From assembly GCF_029846635.1 (NCBI RefSeq), contig NZ_JARVTG010000001.1:4055001-4119000 (forward strand): a stretch of 64,000 nt of DNA, read 5' to 3'. The notes under the pieces were generated by a model. That model was given only the letters and a program-made list of their open reading frames with translations. It was not told where the DNA came from and made no database searches. Below, piece after piece: positions 34,715 through 42,872 of this stretch. The stretch comes from Pokkaliibacter sp. MBI-7. GTDB taxonomy: Bacteria; Pseudomonadota; Gammaproteobacteria; Pseudomonadales; Balneatricaceae. The translations under genes were made by a program, and so were the position numbers. Position 1 is the stretch's first letter; each line of letters begins with the position of its first letter.

Positions 34715-36214
34715 ATGACGGCGCTTTGCGATTTGTCGGCCACTGCAGTACGCAGCCTGATGGCCAGAAAAGTCGTTTCCCCTGTTGAACTGACCGAAAG
34801 CTGTATTGAGCGTATTGAGGCAGTCAATCCTGCCGTCAATGCCATGGTGGCCACGGATCTGGAGACGGCCCGGCAAGTGGCCAGACAGCAGGAGCGGCAA
34901 GTCATGCAGGGCGAGCCGCTGGGCGCGTTGTTCGGACTGCCTCTGGCGGTGAAGGACATGGTGGATGCCGCTGGATTGCCGACGACCTTTGGCAGCCTGG
35001 CCCGTAAGGACAATATTGCCCGGCAGGATGAACGTCTGGTGGCGGTACTGCGTGCTGCCGGGGCCAATATCATTGGCAAAACCAACGTGCCGGAGTGGGG
35101 CGCCGGAGGCAATTCGCGTAACGCGGTGTACGGCACCACTGGCAACCCCTTTGACCCCAGCCGTTCGGCGGCGGGCTCTTCCGGTGGCTCCGCCGCGGCA
35201 CTGGCCTGTGGCATGGTGCCGCTGGCAACTGGCTCCGACACGGGTGGCTCCTTGCGTAACCCGGCGGCCTTCTGCGGTATCGTGGGCTTCCGTCCCACTC
35301 CCGGGCTGGTGCCGTCAGAAAAGCGTAGTATTGGCTGGTCTCAGCTATCGACCCTCGGGCCGATGGCGCGTACCGTCGAGGATGCCGCGCTGATGCTGTC
35401 GGTCATCAAGGGGGAAGAGCCGGTTGATCCGATCACCGCGACGGTGCATGGCCGACAGATGCGGCAGGCGGAAGAGTTTTCCCCTCTCAAGGCTCTGGAT
35501 CTGTGTCAGCTGCGGGTGGCCTGTACTGCCGACTTCGGCTTCGCCCCGGTCGAGCATCTGGTGCGAGATACCTTCACCGCCAAGACGGCGCGTTTTCGCT
35601 CCGTATTCCGGCAGGCCGATGACGCTACGCCCGACTGTACCGGCTCCGATGAGGCTTTTGAAAAGCTGCGCTCGCTGATGTTCCTCACCGCTACCCGCAA
35701 ACTCTATGAGCAGGATCCACGGCAGGTCGGAGAAAACGTCCGCCTCAACGTCGAAGAAGGGCTGCAATACAGCGCTCAGGACATCGCCGAGGGGCTGGAA
35801 CTGCAGACCCAGCTGTTTCGTCGCTGGCAGCAGTTCTTTCTCCAGTATGATTTCGTCATTGCACCGGCCGTGACCATCAGCCCGCGCCGCTGGACGGAGC
35901 TCTATCCCAAAGAAATCAACGGCCAGCCTACCCGTACCTACTACCACTGGCTGGCCATGGCCTATGCTTCAACCCTGGCAGGGCTGCCCTCCATCTCCCT
36001 GCCGGTTGGCTGTGACGCGCGCGGGATGCCCTTTGGCTTGCAGATCATCGGCCCGCGTGGCGGTGATGTGGCACTGCTGCGCATGGCTAATGCACTGGAG
36101 CAACATCTGGCCGCTGATCCGGCAACGGCGCGCCCGTGTGCGGATATTGACGCGTTGAAACAGGCACCTGCCATCGCTTCCATGGCAGATTTCTATTTGC
36201 CTGTGGGCTGCTGA
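34715..36214 (+). CDS. amidase-signature family amidase
   Basis: The protein has 499 residues. AGGAGA precedes the start. The Ser-cisSer-Lys triad is visible: K80 in LPLAVKDMVD, the cis-Ser near S155 in AAGSSGGSAAALACG, and the nucleophile S179 in GSDTGGSLRNPA. The fold is the usual single AS domain without a signal peptide, so it is cytoplasmic. It hydrolyses an amide to a carboxylate and ammonia; the substrate is unknown. It starts a run of three genes (amidase, RidA, FAD dehydrogenase) beside a LysR regulator and a peptide-type binding protein, pointing to use of an imported amide or amidated amino acid. Confidence 0.92.
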   Translation: MTALCDLSATAVRSLMARKVVSPVELTESCIERIEAVNPAVNAMVATDLETARQVARQQERQVMQGEPLGALFGLPLAVKDMVDAAGLPTTFGSLARKDNIARQDERLVAVLRAAGANIIGKTNVPEWGAGGNSRNAVYGTTGNPFDPSRSAAGSSGGSAAALACGMVPLATGSDTGGSLRNPAAFCGIVGFRPTPGLVPSEKRSIGWSQLSTLGPMARTVEDAALMLSVIKGEEPVDPITATVHGRQMRQAEEFSPLKALDLCQLRVACTADFGFAPVEHLVRDTFTAKTARFRSVFRQADDATPDCTGSDEAFEKLRSLMFLTATRKLYEQDPRQVGENVRLNVEEGLQYSAQDIAEGLELQTQLFRRWQQFFLQYDFVIAPAVTISPRRWTELYPKEINGQPTRTYYHWLAMAYASTLAGLPSISLPVGCDARGMPFGLQIIGPRGGDVALLRMANALEQHLAADPATARPCADIDALKQAPAIASMADFYLPVGC

Positions 36215-36262
36215 TGCAGTGCCGAGGTGGTATTTCACTCCTGACTGATCAAGGAATAGCCT

Positions 36263-36616
36263 ATGTCTGTGCCCGCTAAACTGCCTTTTTCCAAAGTGCG
36301 TATTGAGAACGGTTTTGCCCTGCTTGCTGGTGAGCTGCCTTTTCTGCCTGACGGTGAGGTGCCTGAGAGCGTGACCGAACAGGTGAACGTGATGCTTGGC
36401 CGGGTACGTGACACCCTGCAGACGCAGGGGCTGTCGATGACGGATGTGGTGTCCTGCACGGTCTACCTGACGGACCGCAGCTATTTCGCCGAGTTCAATC
36501 AGGCTTATGCACCGTGGTTCAGTGATCCGTTGCCGGTGCGCACCACCGTATGCGCCGGGCTGATGGTGGATAAGGTGAAGATGGAGATTACCGTTATCGC
36601 CCGACTGCCGGTTTGA
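36263..36616 (+). CDS. RidA/YjgF-family imine deaminase
   Basis: The protein has 117 residues, close to the usual RidA length. It contains VSCTVYLTDRSYFAEFNQAY and the C-terminal PVRTTVCAG...VKMEITVIARLP, where the Arg and Glu that bind the imino-acid carboxylate and water are expected. RidA proteins hydrolyse reactive enamines and imines released by PLP enzymes and amino-acid dehydrogenases. It lies 48 bp after the amidase and upstream of a FAD amino-acid dehydrogenase, which would produce such imines. It is probably in one operon with them. Confidence 0.9.
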   Translation: MSVPAKLPFSKVRIENGFALLAGELPFLPDGEVPESVTEQVNVMLGRVRDTLQTQGLSMTDVVSCTVYLTDRSYFAEFNQAYAPWFSDPLPVRTTVCAGLMVDKVKMEITVIARLPV

Positions 36617-36725
36617 CTTCTGAATGACAGTGGCGTTCAGGTGTCACTGTTAAGTATGGTGATCTGATGAGGATCGGCGCAGCATGGGGCGGCGCGCGGT
36701 CAGGCAGTGCAGCAAGGAGCAGTGG

Positions 36726-37976
36726 ATGGTGAATAGTGATGTCATCGTGCTGGGCGCCGGGATGGTCGGTATCTGTACCGCCATCCATTTGCAGCGTCGG
36801 GGCAGGTCTGTCGTAGTGATTGATCGCAAAGCGCCGGGTGAGGAAACCTCCTACGGCAACGCCGGGGTGATTCAGCGCGAGGCCGTCCGGCCGTATGCTT
36901 TCCCCCGAGACTGGCCGACCCTGTTCAGCGCTATGGGCAACCAGCGTCTGGATATTCGCTATCGCCCCCTGTCGGTGCTGCAAAGCATGGGCCCGCTACT
37001 GCAGTACTACCGCCACTCGGCACCGGCCCGGTATCAGAAAATTGCCCGTGACTATGCCTCCATCATTGCGCTGTCACTGGACAGTCACGGTGACCTTATT
37101 GAGGCGGCCGGTGCAGATGGACTGCTGGGTGAGCAGGGGCTGGTGTTTCTTTACCGGACTGAACAGGCACGGGACGAGGCGTTTGCGACCGCCGAGGCGG
37201 TGCGGGCAGAAGGCGTCAGTCATCGCAAGCTGACAGGCAAGGAGCTGGCGCAGCTGGAGCCGACACTGGCAGACAGTCACGCGGGCGGCATTCACTGGAC
37301 GGATCCGTGGACTATCCGCAGCCCCGGTGATCTGGTGAAAGCCTATGCGGCATTATTCGAGCAGCTGGGCGGCCGTATTCTGCGTGGTGATGCGGCGACC
37401 CTGACCCGGCAGGGGCCGCACTGGCATATTCGTGACGAGCAGCTTGATGATCATCTTGCTACTGAAGTGGTGGTCTGTCTTGGCCCCTGGTCGACCCGGC
37501 TGACGTCGCGGTTTGGCTACGCGCCACCGCTGTTCGTCAAACGCGGTTACCACATGCATTATCGTTATCGTGAAAGCGGGCCACAGCAAACGCACTGGGT
37601 ACTGGATGCCGAGCGTGGCTATCTGATGGCACCGATGAAACAGGGGATACGGCTGACAACGGGGGCTGAACTGGCGCTGCTGGATGAGCCGGCGTCCTAT
37701 GCGCAGCTGGAAGCGGCAGAGGCCGTAGCGCGGCAGACGTTTGCCATCGGCGAGCGGGTGGACCCACAACCCTGGAAGGGCGCGCGGCCCTGTATGCCGG
37801 ATATGAAGCCAGTGATCGGTGCGGTACCGGGTGTTGACGGCATGTGGTGTGCATTTGGTCATGGCCATCAGGGTTTTACCCTGGGCCCTGCCACGGGCAT
37901 GTTACTGGCGGCGATGATGAGCGGGGAGCCTGCAGCGATCGATATGCAGCCTTTTTCACCGGCACGCTCGTTCTGA
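36726..37976 (+). CDS. FAD-dependent amino-acid dehydrogenase/oxidase (DadA-like)
   Basis: The protein has 416 residues. The ATG at 36726 follows AAGGAG at 36714-36719. The N-terminal dinucleotide-binding motif is VIVLGAGMVGICTAIHLQRRG (residues 5-25 region). The DAO-family fold ends with a FAD-closing segment around MWCAFGHGHQGFTLGPATG, which matches DadA-type D-amino-acid dehydrogenases. It would oxidise an amino acid (probably D- or N-substituted) to an imino acid and pass electrons to the respiratory chain. RidA directly upstream fits as the imine hydrolase. Confidence 0.88.
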   Translation: MVNSDVIVLGAGMVGICTAIHLQRRGRSVVVIDRKAPGEETSYGNAGVIQREAVRPYAFPRDWPTLFSAMGNQRLDIRYRPLSVLQSMGPLLQYYRHSAPARYQKIARDYASIIALSLDSHGDLIEAAGADGLLGEQGLVFLYRTEQARDEAFATAEAVRAEGVSHRKLTGKELAQLEPTLADSHAGGIHWTDPWTIRSPGDLVKAYAALFEQLGGRILRGDAATLTRQGPHWHIRDEQLDDHLATEVVVCLGPWSTRLTSRFGYAPPLFVKRGYHMHYRYRESGPQQTHWVLDAERGYLMAPMKQGIRLTTGAELALLDEPASYAQLEAAEAVARQTFAIGERVDPQPWKGARPCMPDMKPVIGAVPGVDGMWCAFGHGHQGFTLGPATGMLLAAMMSGEPAAIDMQPFSPARSF

Positions 37977-38061
37977 GGTGCTGTCTTTCCAGTCAGGTTC
38001 GCTTGTGCGGGCCTGACAGTCTTTGCGTTTTCTTGTTATTGATCAGGGCATTGCTGACGTG

Positions 38062-38820
38062 TCAGAAGTACATGATCAGCGGCTCCAGCGCTTGCTGTTC
38101 TGGTCGTGATGGCCGGCAGTAGGCCACTTCATTGAGCATGTAGCGGCACTGTTTGAGCTGTTCGGCGAAGCCCTTTTCCAGCAGATCAAAAGCCGCATGC
38201 TCGTCCAGTTCGACCTGATCGATATAGGGGCTGAACAGGCTGGGCAGGCTGTCATGATTGAGACCGTTCACCAGTACCGTCAGGCTTTGCTGCAGGGCGT
38301 GGCAGCGTTCGCCCAGGCGGTTGAGCTGCTGGCTGTAGCGTGTCTGCTGTTCACTGCTCATGGTGCTGATGGCGGCCAGTGTATATAGCCCGCCCTGCGC
38401 GGCAGGATGCAGCACGGCATCGATTGAAGTCAGCGGCTGAATCCAGGCTATGTCGCGGGGTAACTCAGGTGAGATGGGGAGTGTCTGCAGTGCAGGGCTG
38501 ACAACGGCGGTCACAGGCAGGGTGTCGGGGTGGAAGCTGGCTTCCGCGAGGGAGGCACTGTCTGCAGCGGGCAGGCTGGTGGAGAGATAGCGTAGTTGCA
38601 GTGGCAGGTGGGTGAAGAGGTCCGGGTCTTGCTCATACAGCTGCCTGAGCACGGGCAGAAAGTGGCTGTCGCAACTGAGATAGGCGACCTGCTGCTGTCG
38701 TGCCTGATCCAGCATTTCTTTCAGCTGATGCGGTCGCAGTACATCCTGTTGCAGCCAGAGAAGGAAGGGGTCAAAGCGCAGACCCATGCGCAGGCTCGCG
38801 TCCTGTCGATGTGATGCCAT
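38062..38820 (-). CDS. protein of unknown function, 252 residues
   Basis: The ATG at 38820 follows AGGAAC. I recognise no family. The protein has no signal peptide or clear membrane helix. It is rich in Leu, Gln and His, with probable helices in the first 70 residues (PFLLWLQQDVLRPHQLKEML) and a proline- and alanine-rich middle (about 100-140). Two cysteines lie near the C-terminus (KQCRYMLNEVAYCRPSRPEQ). It is convergent with the FAD dehydrogenase and downstream of the ACC deaminase gene on the same strand. Codon use looks like that of its neighbours, so I accept it as a real gene. Confidence 0.6.
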   Translation of the reverse strand: MASHRQDASLRMGLRFDPFLLWLQQDVLRPHQLKEMLDQARQQQVAYLSCDSHFLPVLRQLYEQDPDLFTHLPLQLRYLSTSLPAADSASLAEASFHPDTLPVTAVVSPALQTLPISPELPRDIAWIQPLTSIDAVLHPAAQGGLYTLAAISTMSSEQQTRYSQQLNRLGERCHALQQSLTVLVNGLNHDSLPSLFSPYIDQVELDEHAAFDLLEKGFAEQLKQCRYMLNEVAYCRPSRPEQQALEPLIMYF

Positions 38821-38856
38821 GCTGTGTTCCTGTTGTGGTCGAGGGAAAGGCAAATG

Positions 38857-38880
38857 GCGAGAAGCCCTCAGGCTTCTCGC
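38857..38880 (-). terminator. hairpin after ACC deaminase gene
   Basis: GCGAGAAGCC (38857-38866) pairs perfectly with GGCTTCTCGC (38871-38880) around a 4-base loop. It lies 67 bp beyond the ACC deaminase stop on the minus strand. The following T-run is weak (CATTTGCC), so termination may be partial. Confidence 0.5.
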
Positions 38881-38946
38881 ATTGTTTCACTTCTCACGGC
38901 ATCTGCTTTGCCACTGAGAAGAGACGCCACTCAGAATGAGTGCCGC

Positions 38947-39954
38947 TCAGGAAAACAGGGAGCTGTAGGCGTTCAGCGCGGGAGCACCGCCAAGGTGGAC
39001 GTACAGCACTTTGGCATCTTTCGGAATGGCACCGCTCTGTACCATGTCGATCATGCCGTGCATGGACTTACCTTCATACACGGGGTCAGTCAGCATGCCT
39101 TCCAGACGGCCTGCCAGCTTGATGGCCTCCAGTGTGCCTTCGTTAGGCTGACCATAGACCGGGCCACCGTAGGCGGTTTCCAGAATGACATCGGCGTCGG
39201 TCAGGTCACGGCCCAGCTCGATCTGCTCGGCCGTCATACGGGCGATTTTCAGAATGGCAGCACGTGTGGCATCGGGCTTGGCAGAGGCATCAATACCAAT
39301 CACCCTGCGGGGGCGATCCTGACCGGCGAAACCGGCGATCATGCCGCCCTGAGTGCTACCGGTGACGCTGCAGACGACGATATGGTCAAAGAAAATGCCC
39401 AGTTCTTTTTCCTGTTCGGCCACTTCTTCGGCGAAGTTGGCGAAACCTAACCCACCGAAGGGATGGTCAGAGCCACCGGCAGGAATGGCGTAAGGTTTGC
39501 CGCCGCGTGATTCCACCAGCTCCAGAGCGCGTTTCCAGCTGTCACGGATACCGATATCGAAACCGGACTGATCGAGGATCACTTCTGCACCCATGATGCG
39601 GCTCAGCAGGATGTTGCCGACCCGGTCGTAGACGCTGTCAGGCCAGTCGACCCAGCGCTCCTGCACCACCACACACTTCAGACCGGCAAGAGCGGCGGCC
39701 GCAGCGACCTGACGGGTATGGTTGGACTGCACGCCGCCGATGGATACCAGCGTATCGCAACCCTGACGGATGGCTTCCGGCAGAAAGTATTCCAGTTTGC
39801 GGGTCTTGTTACCGCCGTAGGCCAGGCCGCTGTTGACGTCTTCACGTTTGGCCCAGATTTCAGCGCCACCCAGATGCTGAGTCAGACGCTTCAGCGGGTG
39901 AATGGGTGACTTGCCGTGCATCAGGGGGAAACGTTCGAATTTGCTCAGATTCAT
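38947..39954 (-). CDS. acdS: 1-aminocyclopropane-1-carboxylate deaminase
   Basis: The protein has 335 residues, very close in sequence to Pseudomonas AcdS. The PLP lysine is K50 in YGGNKTRKLEY. The residues that separate ACC deaminase from D-cysteine desulfhydrase are of the deaminase type: E294 in DPVYEGKSMHG and L321 in VHLGGAPAL (offset by one from E295 and L322 of the Pseudomonas enzyme). One difference is His in SNHTR where AcdS usually has Gln. It opens ACC to 2-oxobutyrate and ammonia, lowering plant ethylene when expressed by root-associated bacteria. AAGGATG precedes the ATG. No Lrp-type AcdR gene lies next to it. Confidence 0.9.
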   Translation of the reverse strand: MNLSKFERFPLMHGKSPIHPLKRLTQHLGGAEIWAKREDVNSGLAYGGNKTRKLEYFLPEAIRQGCDTLVSIGGVQSNHTRQVAAAAALAGLKCVVVQERWVDWPDSVYDRVGNILLSRIMGAEVILDQSGFDIGIRDSWKRALELVESRGGKPYAIPAGGSDHPFGGLGFANFAEEVAEQEKELGIFFDHIVVCSVTGSTQGGMIAGFAGQDRPRRVIGIDASAKPDATRAAILKIARMTAEQIELGRDLTDADVILETAYGGPVYGQPNEGTLEAIKLAGRLEGMLTDPVYEGKSMHGMIDMVQSGAIPKDAKVLYVHLGGAPALNAYSSLFS

Positions 39955-40045
39955 GATGTCATCCTTCAGACTGCCGGAGGCAGCGTTATTAGCTTCAAGT
40001 GCTTCTCCCAGTGCCGCGCGTCACTGGCCGATGATTGGAGCCTGC

Positions 40046-40191
40046 CGGACTTAACTATGATCTACTGCGGGAAAGCCGATTTTGGTCATTTTTTACGCTC
40101 TCTTTCGGCCAATAGAACCACTATTGCCCTCAAGAGCGCGCCATAAACTGCCTCAAAACGGGCTTCCCCTCGCTACGATCAGTTAAGTCCG
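40046..40191. mobile_element. MITE-like element, type A (146 bp)
   Basis: The outer ends CGGACTTAACT (40046-40056) and AGTTAAGTCCG (40181-40191) are exact inverted repeats. The similarity continues inward for about 50 bp per side with mismatches (for example GCGGGAAAGCCGATTTTG against the complement of CAAAACGGGCTTCCCCTCGC). There is no coding capacity. Size and long imperfect terminal repeats fit a non-autonomous transposable element. It lies between acdS and the MocR gene. Confidence 0.7.
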
Positions 40192-40199
40192 AAAGTCTC

Positions 40200-40347
40200 C
40201 TAGCAGGCTGTTGAAAAACGTCATCGAGGCAGCCGAGACAAGGAAAAAACAGGCGAAAAAGCGGAGTTTAGTGAACTAAATGAGCATTTTGAGCCTGTTT
40301 TTGACGCGGTATTCGGCAACGCAGATAGATTTTCAACGACCTGCTAG
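40200..40347. mobile_element. MITE-like element, type B, copy 1 (148 bp)
   Basis: The ends CTAGCAGGCTGTTGAAAA and the complement of TTTTCAACGACCTGCTAG are terminal inverted repeats of about 18-20 bp with two mismatches. An internal palindrome is centred on TTTAGTGAACTAAA (40266-40279), flanked by AACAGGC and GCCTGTT arms, so the element can fold into a long hairpin. A second copy in the opposite direction lies at 56317-56481. There is no open frame. It directly abuts the type A element with 8 bp between them. Confidence 0.85.
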
Positions 40348-40538
40348 ACAATATCCCCACGCGGACTTTCTGCTCAGGACAATCTGGCACCTACCTTGCA
40401 GAACTGTCTGAAATTGCAGACAGGGTGTCTGTTTTGCGGTGATAACTGTCTGAAGGCGGGCGGGTGACTGTCTGCCAGCAGAGGAACGCACCAGCGTGCA
40501 GCAAGGCGGAGCCGGGCACGTGCTGACAGGAGAGGACA

Positions 40539-41954
40539 ATGGCAGAGCTGGCCATGGCAGATATCGACAAATGGGTAGAGGTCTTTCGCCAGCAGATTGA
40601 GCAGCGCAATCTGCCTCGTGGTTATCGTATGGAATCTATTCGCGCTGCAGCTGATCGCTGTGGTCTCAGTCGTTATGCCATGACGGCCGTCTACGAGCGG
40701 CTGGAGGCCATGGGCGTGCTGGAAGCCCGTCAGGGATCGGGCTTCTATGTCTGTCGCACACCGCAGACGGTGCGTAACAGCAGCAGTTTCCCCACCGATG
40801 ATGTACTGGATGTCGCCCTGCTGATCCGCGGTCTGCTGGATCGCAATGATCTGGTCAAATGCGGCAGTGGCACCCTGCCGCCTGACTGGCTGGAGGAGCT
40901 GGAGCTCAGTCAGCACATCAAGACGGTCGCCTCACTGCCCGCCACCAATGTCTACAGCTATGGCCTCGAACGTGGCTTTCAGCCGCTGCTTGAACTGGTG
41001 CAGCTGAAGCTGGAAGCCATGCAGATCAGTGTGCGTCAGGAACAGCTGGTGCTGACCCGCGGTGTTACTGAAGCACTCAACTACCTGATCCGGGCCTTGT
41101 TGTCGCCCGGCGATACCGTCCTGGTGGAGGCGCCCAGTTACTACAACCTGATCGGTTTGCTGCGGCTGGCCGGCATGCAGGTGATCGCCATCGAACGGCA
41201 GCCTGACGGACCGGACCTGCAGCAGTTGCAGGAGGCCATTGAGCAGCATCACCCCAAGGCGTTCTTCCTGCAGTCCATCCTGCATAATCCCACCGGCAGC
41301 AGTATCAGCCCCGGCAAGGCCTTTCGGCTGGTGTCGGCTGCCGAGAAGGCCGGTATGTTCCTGATTGAAGACGATATCTACGGCGATCTTGCCGATCCGG
41401 CACTGATTCGTCTGGCGACGCTGGATCAGCTCGACAAGGTGATTTACGTCAGTGGCTTCAGCAAGACGGTGTCGGCGGATTTGCGTGTCGGCTTTATTGC
41501 CGCCTCTGCTGACATCATGGCGCGGCTGAGCAAGATCAAGCTGCTGGAGTCCATTACCGGTTCCGAGTTTGTCGAGAAGGTGGTCTATCACAGCCTGTCG
41601 CGAGGCAATTACAAGAAGCACATTGATCGCCTGCGTACCCGCCTGTTTGACGGGCGGCGGGAGCTGCGCGAGGTGCTACTGCGCCATGGCTGGCAATGCT
41701 GGGGCAGTGATGAGGACAGCAGCGACAGCGGTGACGGCATGTTTATCTGGACCCGCCACCCGGACTGGTCGGATTCCCTTGAGCTGGCGCAGCATGCCGC
41801 CCGGGCCGGGCTGTGGGTGGCCCCCGGCAAAGCCTTTGTCACACGCGATGTCAGCCCGTGGATTCGGCTCAATGTGGCCTATAACTGCCCGAAGCTGTTC
41901 GACTGGCTGGCACAACCCGGGCAGAAGGCGGGAGCATCTGTCAGCAGATCGTGA
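40539..41954 (+). CDS. MocR-type GntR regulator with aminotransferase domain
   Basis: The protein has 471 residues. GGAGAGG precedes the ATG at 40539. The N-terminal GntR winged helix (about 8-75, with LPRGYRMESIRAAADRCGLSR and the wing EARQGSGFYV) is joined to a fold-type I aminotransferase domain (about 100-460). PLP-site features include NPTGS (about 251-255) and the lysine in VSGFSKTVSADLRVG. MocR proteins sense PLP and an amino compound. It is divergent from acdS across two MITE-like elements, so it may regulate acdS, the upstream catabolic genes, or itself. Confidence 0.92.
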   Translation: MAELAMADIDKWVEVFRQQIEQRNLPRGYRMESIRAAADRCGLSRYAMTAVYERLEAMGVLEARQGSGFYVCRTPQTVRNSSSFPTDDVLDVALLIRGLLDRNDLVKCGSGTLPPDWLEELELSQHIKTVASLPATNVYSYGLERGFQPLLELVQLKLEAMQISVRQEQLVLTRGVTEALNYLIRALLSPGDTVLVEAPSYYNLIGLLRLAGMQVIAIERQPDGPDLQQLQEAIEQHHPKAFFLQSILHNPTGSSISPGKAFRLVSAAEKAGMFLIEDDIYGDLADPALIRLATLDQLDKVIYVSGFSKTVSADLRVGFIAASADIMARLSKIKLLESITGSEFVEKVVYHSLSRGNYKKHIDRLRTRLFDGRRELREVLLRHGWQCWGSDEDSSDSGDGMFIWTRHPDWSDSLELAQHAARAGLWVAPGKAFVTRDVSPWIRLNVAYNCPKLFDWLAQPGQKAGASVSRS

Positions 41955-42088
41955 ACACGTTCGCAGGAAGCAGTAATACTGCAGCAGCAACGTGGGTGAA
42001 GACGGAATCTTTGTGCAGTGCTTGAGGTCAGCTACAAGCCTCAGCACAGATAGCAGACTGACAAATTCGGGCTGGCGAGAAGGTAAGC

Positions 42089-42739
42089 ATGGATAAAGTG
42101 AACGTCATCGGCGGTCGGCAGGCCGCAACAAAAAGCCGGTTGAGCATGGTGTTGCTGACCATGCTGATTTGCCTCGGTGGAGGCCACAGGGCACTTGCGG
42201 GCAGTACCGATGCGGCCACTCCGGCAGCGTCCGGCAGCTCTCGTCCTGTTTCTAGCAATAGCGGGCTGGCCAATCTGGTGCGGCTGAGCAGTGAGCGGCT
42301 GGCACTGGCTGATGCCGTGGCCGTGAGCAAGTTTCATACGGGGAAGGCGGTGGAAGACCCGCAGCGTATTCAGCAGCAGTTGCAGGCGCTGGTTGAAGAG
42401 TCAAAGCAGTATGCCCTTGAGCCGCAAAAGGTGAAGGCGTTTTTCAGTGCGCAGATAGAAGCCAACCAGCTGGTGCAGTACAACCTGCTCGATACGTATG
42501 CTGTGACGCCGGATCTGGTCGGCCCAGCGGATGATCTGGAGACCATCCGACAGGACATCACCCGTATCAACCAGCAGATTCTGAGCATCTTCGGTGCGGC
42601 AGAGGCGGAGCTGAAGCAGGGGGATTGCGCGGTGAAGCTGCATGAAGCCATTGCCTTTCAGGCTAACGACAGTGATTTCGATGATCTGCACAGCATGGCG
42701 CTGGTGCGGGCGTTTGGCGATATCTGCCGACAGCCCTGA
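42089..42739 (+). CDS. periplasmic chorismate mutase (AroQ-gamma type)
   Basis: The protein has 216 residues. A signal peptide ends near residue 38 (LICLGGGHRALA-G). The all-helical AroQ core has ERLALADAVAVSKF, DPQRIQQQLQALVEESK and the downstream QIEANQLVQYN helix, matching secreted *AroQ mutases. Two cysteines in the C-terminal part (GDCAV, DICRQP) could form the disulfide known in this subclass. It converts chorismate to prephenate outside the cytoplasm; the physiological reason is unsettled. AGAAGG precedes the start. It is monocistronic as far as can be seen. Confidence 0.88.
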   Translation: MDKVNVIGGRQAATKSRLSMVLLTMLICLGGGHRALAGSTDAATPAASGSSRPVSSNSGLANLVRLSSERLALADAVAVSKFHTGKAVEDPQRIQQQLQALVEESKQYALEPQKVKAFFSAQIEANQLVQYNLLDTYAVTPDLVGPADDLETIRQDITRINQQILSIFGAAEAELKQGDCAVKLHEAIAFQANDSDFDDLHSMALVRAFGDICRQP

Positions 42740-42770
42740 GTCTATGATCAGGCAGAGAACGGACGCCTGA

Positions 42771-42872
42771 GCCGTTCTCAATGCTCTTTTCTCAATGTTC
42801 TGTTTTCAATGTTCTGTTTTCAATGTTCTGTTTTCAATGTTCTGTTTTCAATGTTCTGTTTTCAATGTTCCG
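42771..42872. repeat. 14-bp tandem repeat (TTTTCAATGTTCTG)
   Basis: Four exact units of TTTTCAATGTTCTG run from 42803 to 42858. A fifth with one change (TTCCG end) follows at 42859-42872, and one or two degenerate units precede (42771-42802). The unit is not a multiple of three and the array lies between the chorismate mutase and MFS genes. It is a variable-number tandem repeat candidate. Confidence 0.95.

Noticed and set aside
34529..34900. N-terminal extension of the LysR frame at 33617-34528
   Set aside because: The extension is not protein-like and a strong ribosome site precedes the internal ATG at 34528, which starts the normal LysR N-terminus.
38947..39954. D-cysteine desulfhydrase as the identity of the PLP enzyme
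   Set aside because: The discriminating residues are Glu (E294) and Leu (L321), the ACC deaminase type, and overall sequence is closest to AcdS as remembered.
42771..42872. CRISPR-like array
   Set aside because: The units are contiguous 14-mers without spacers and no cas genes are near.
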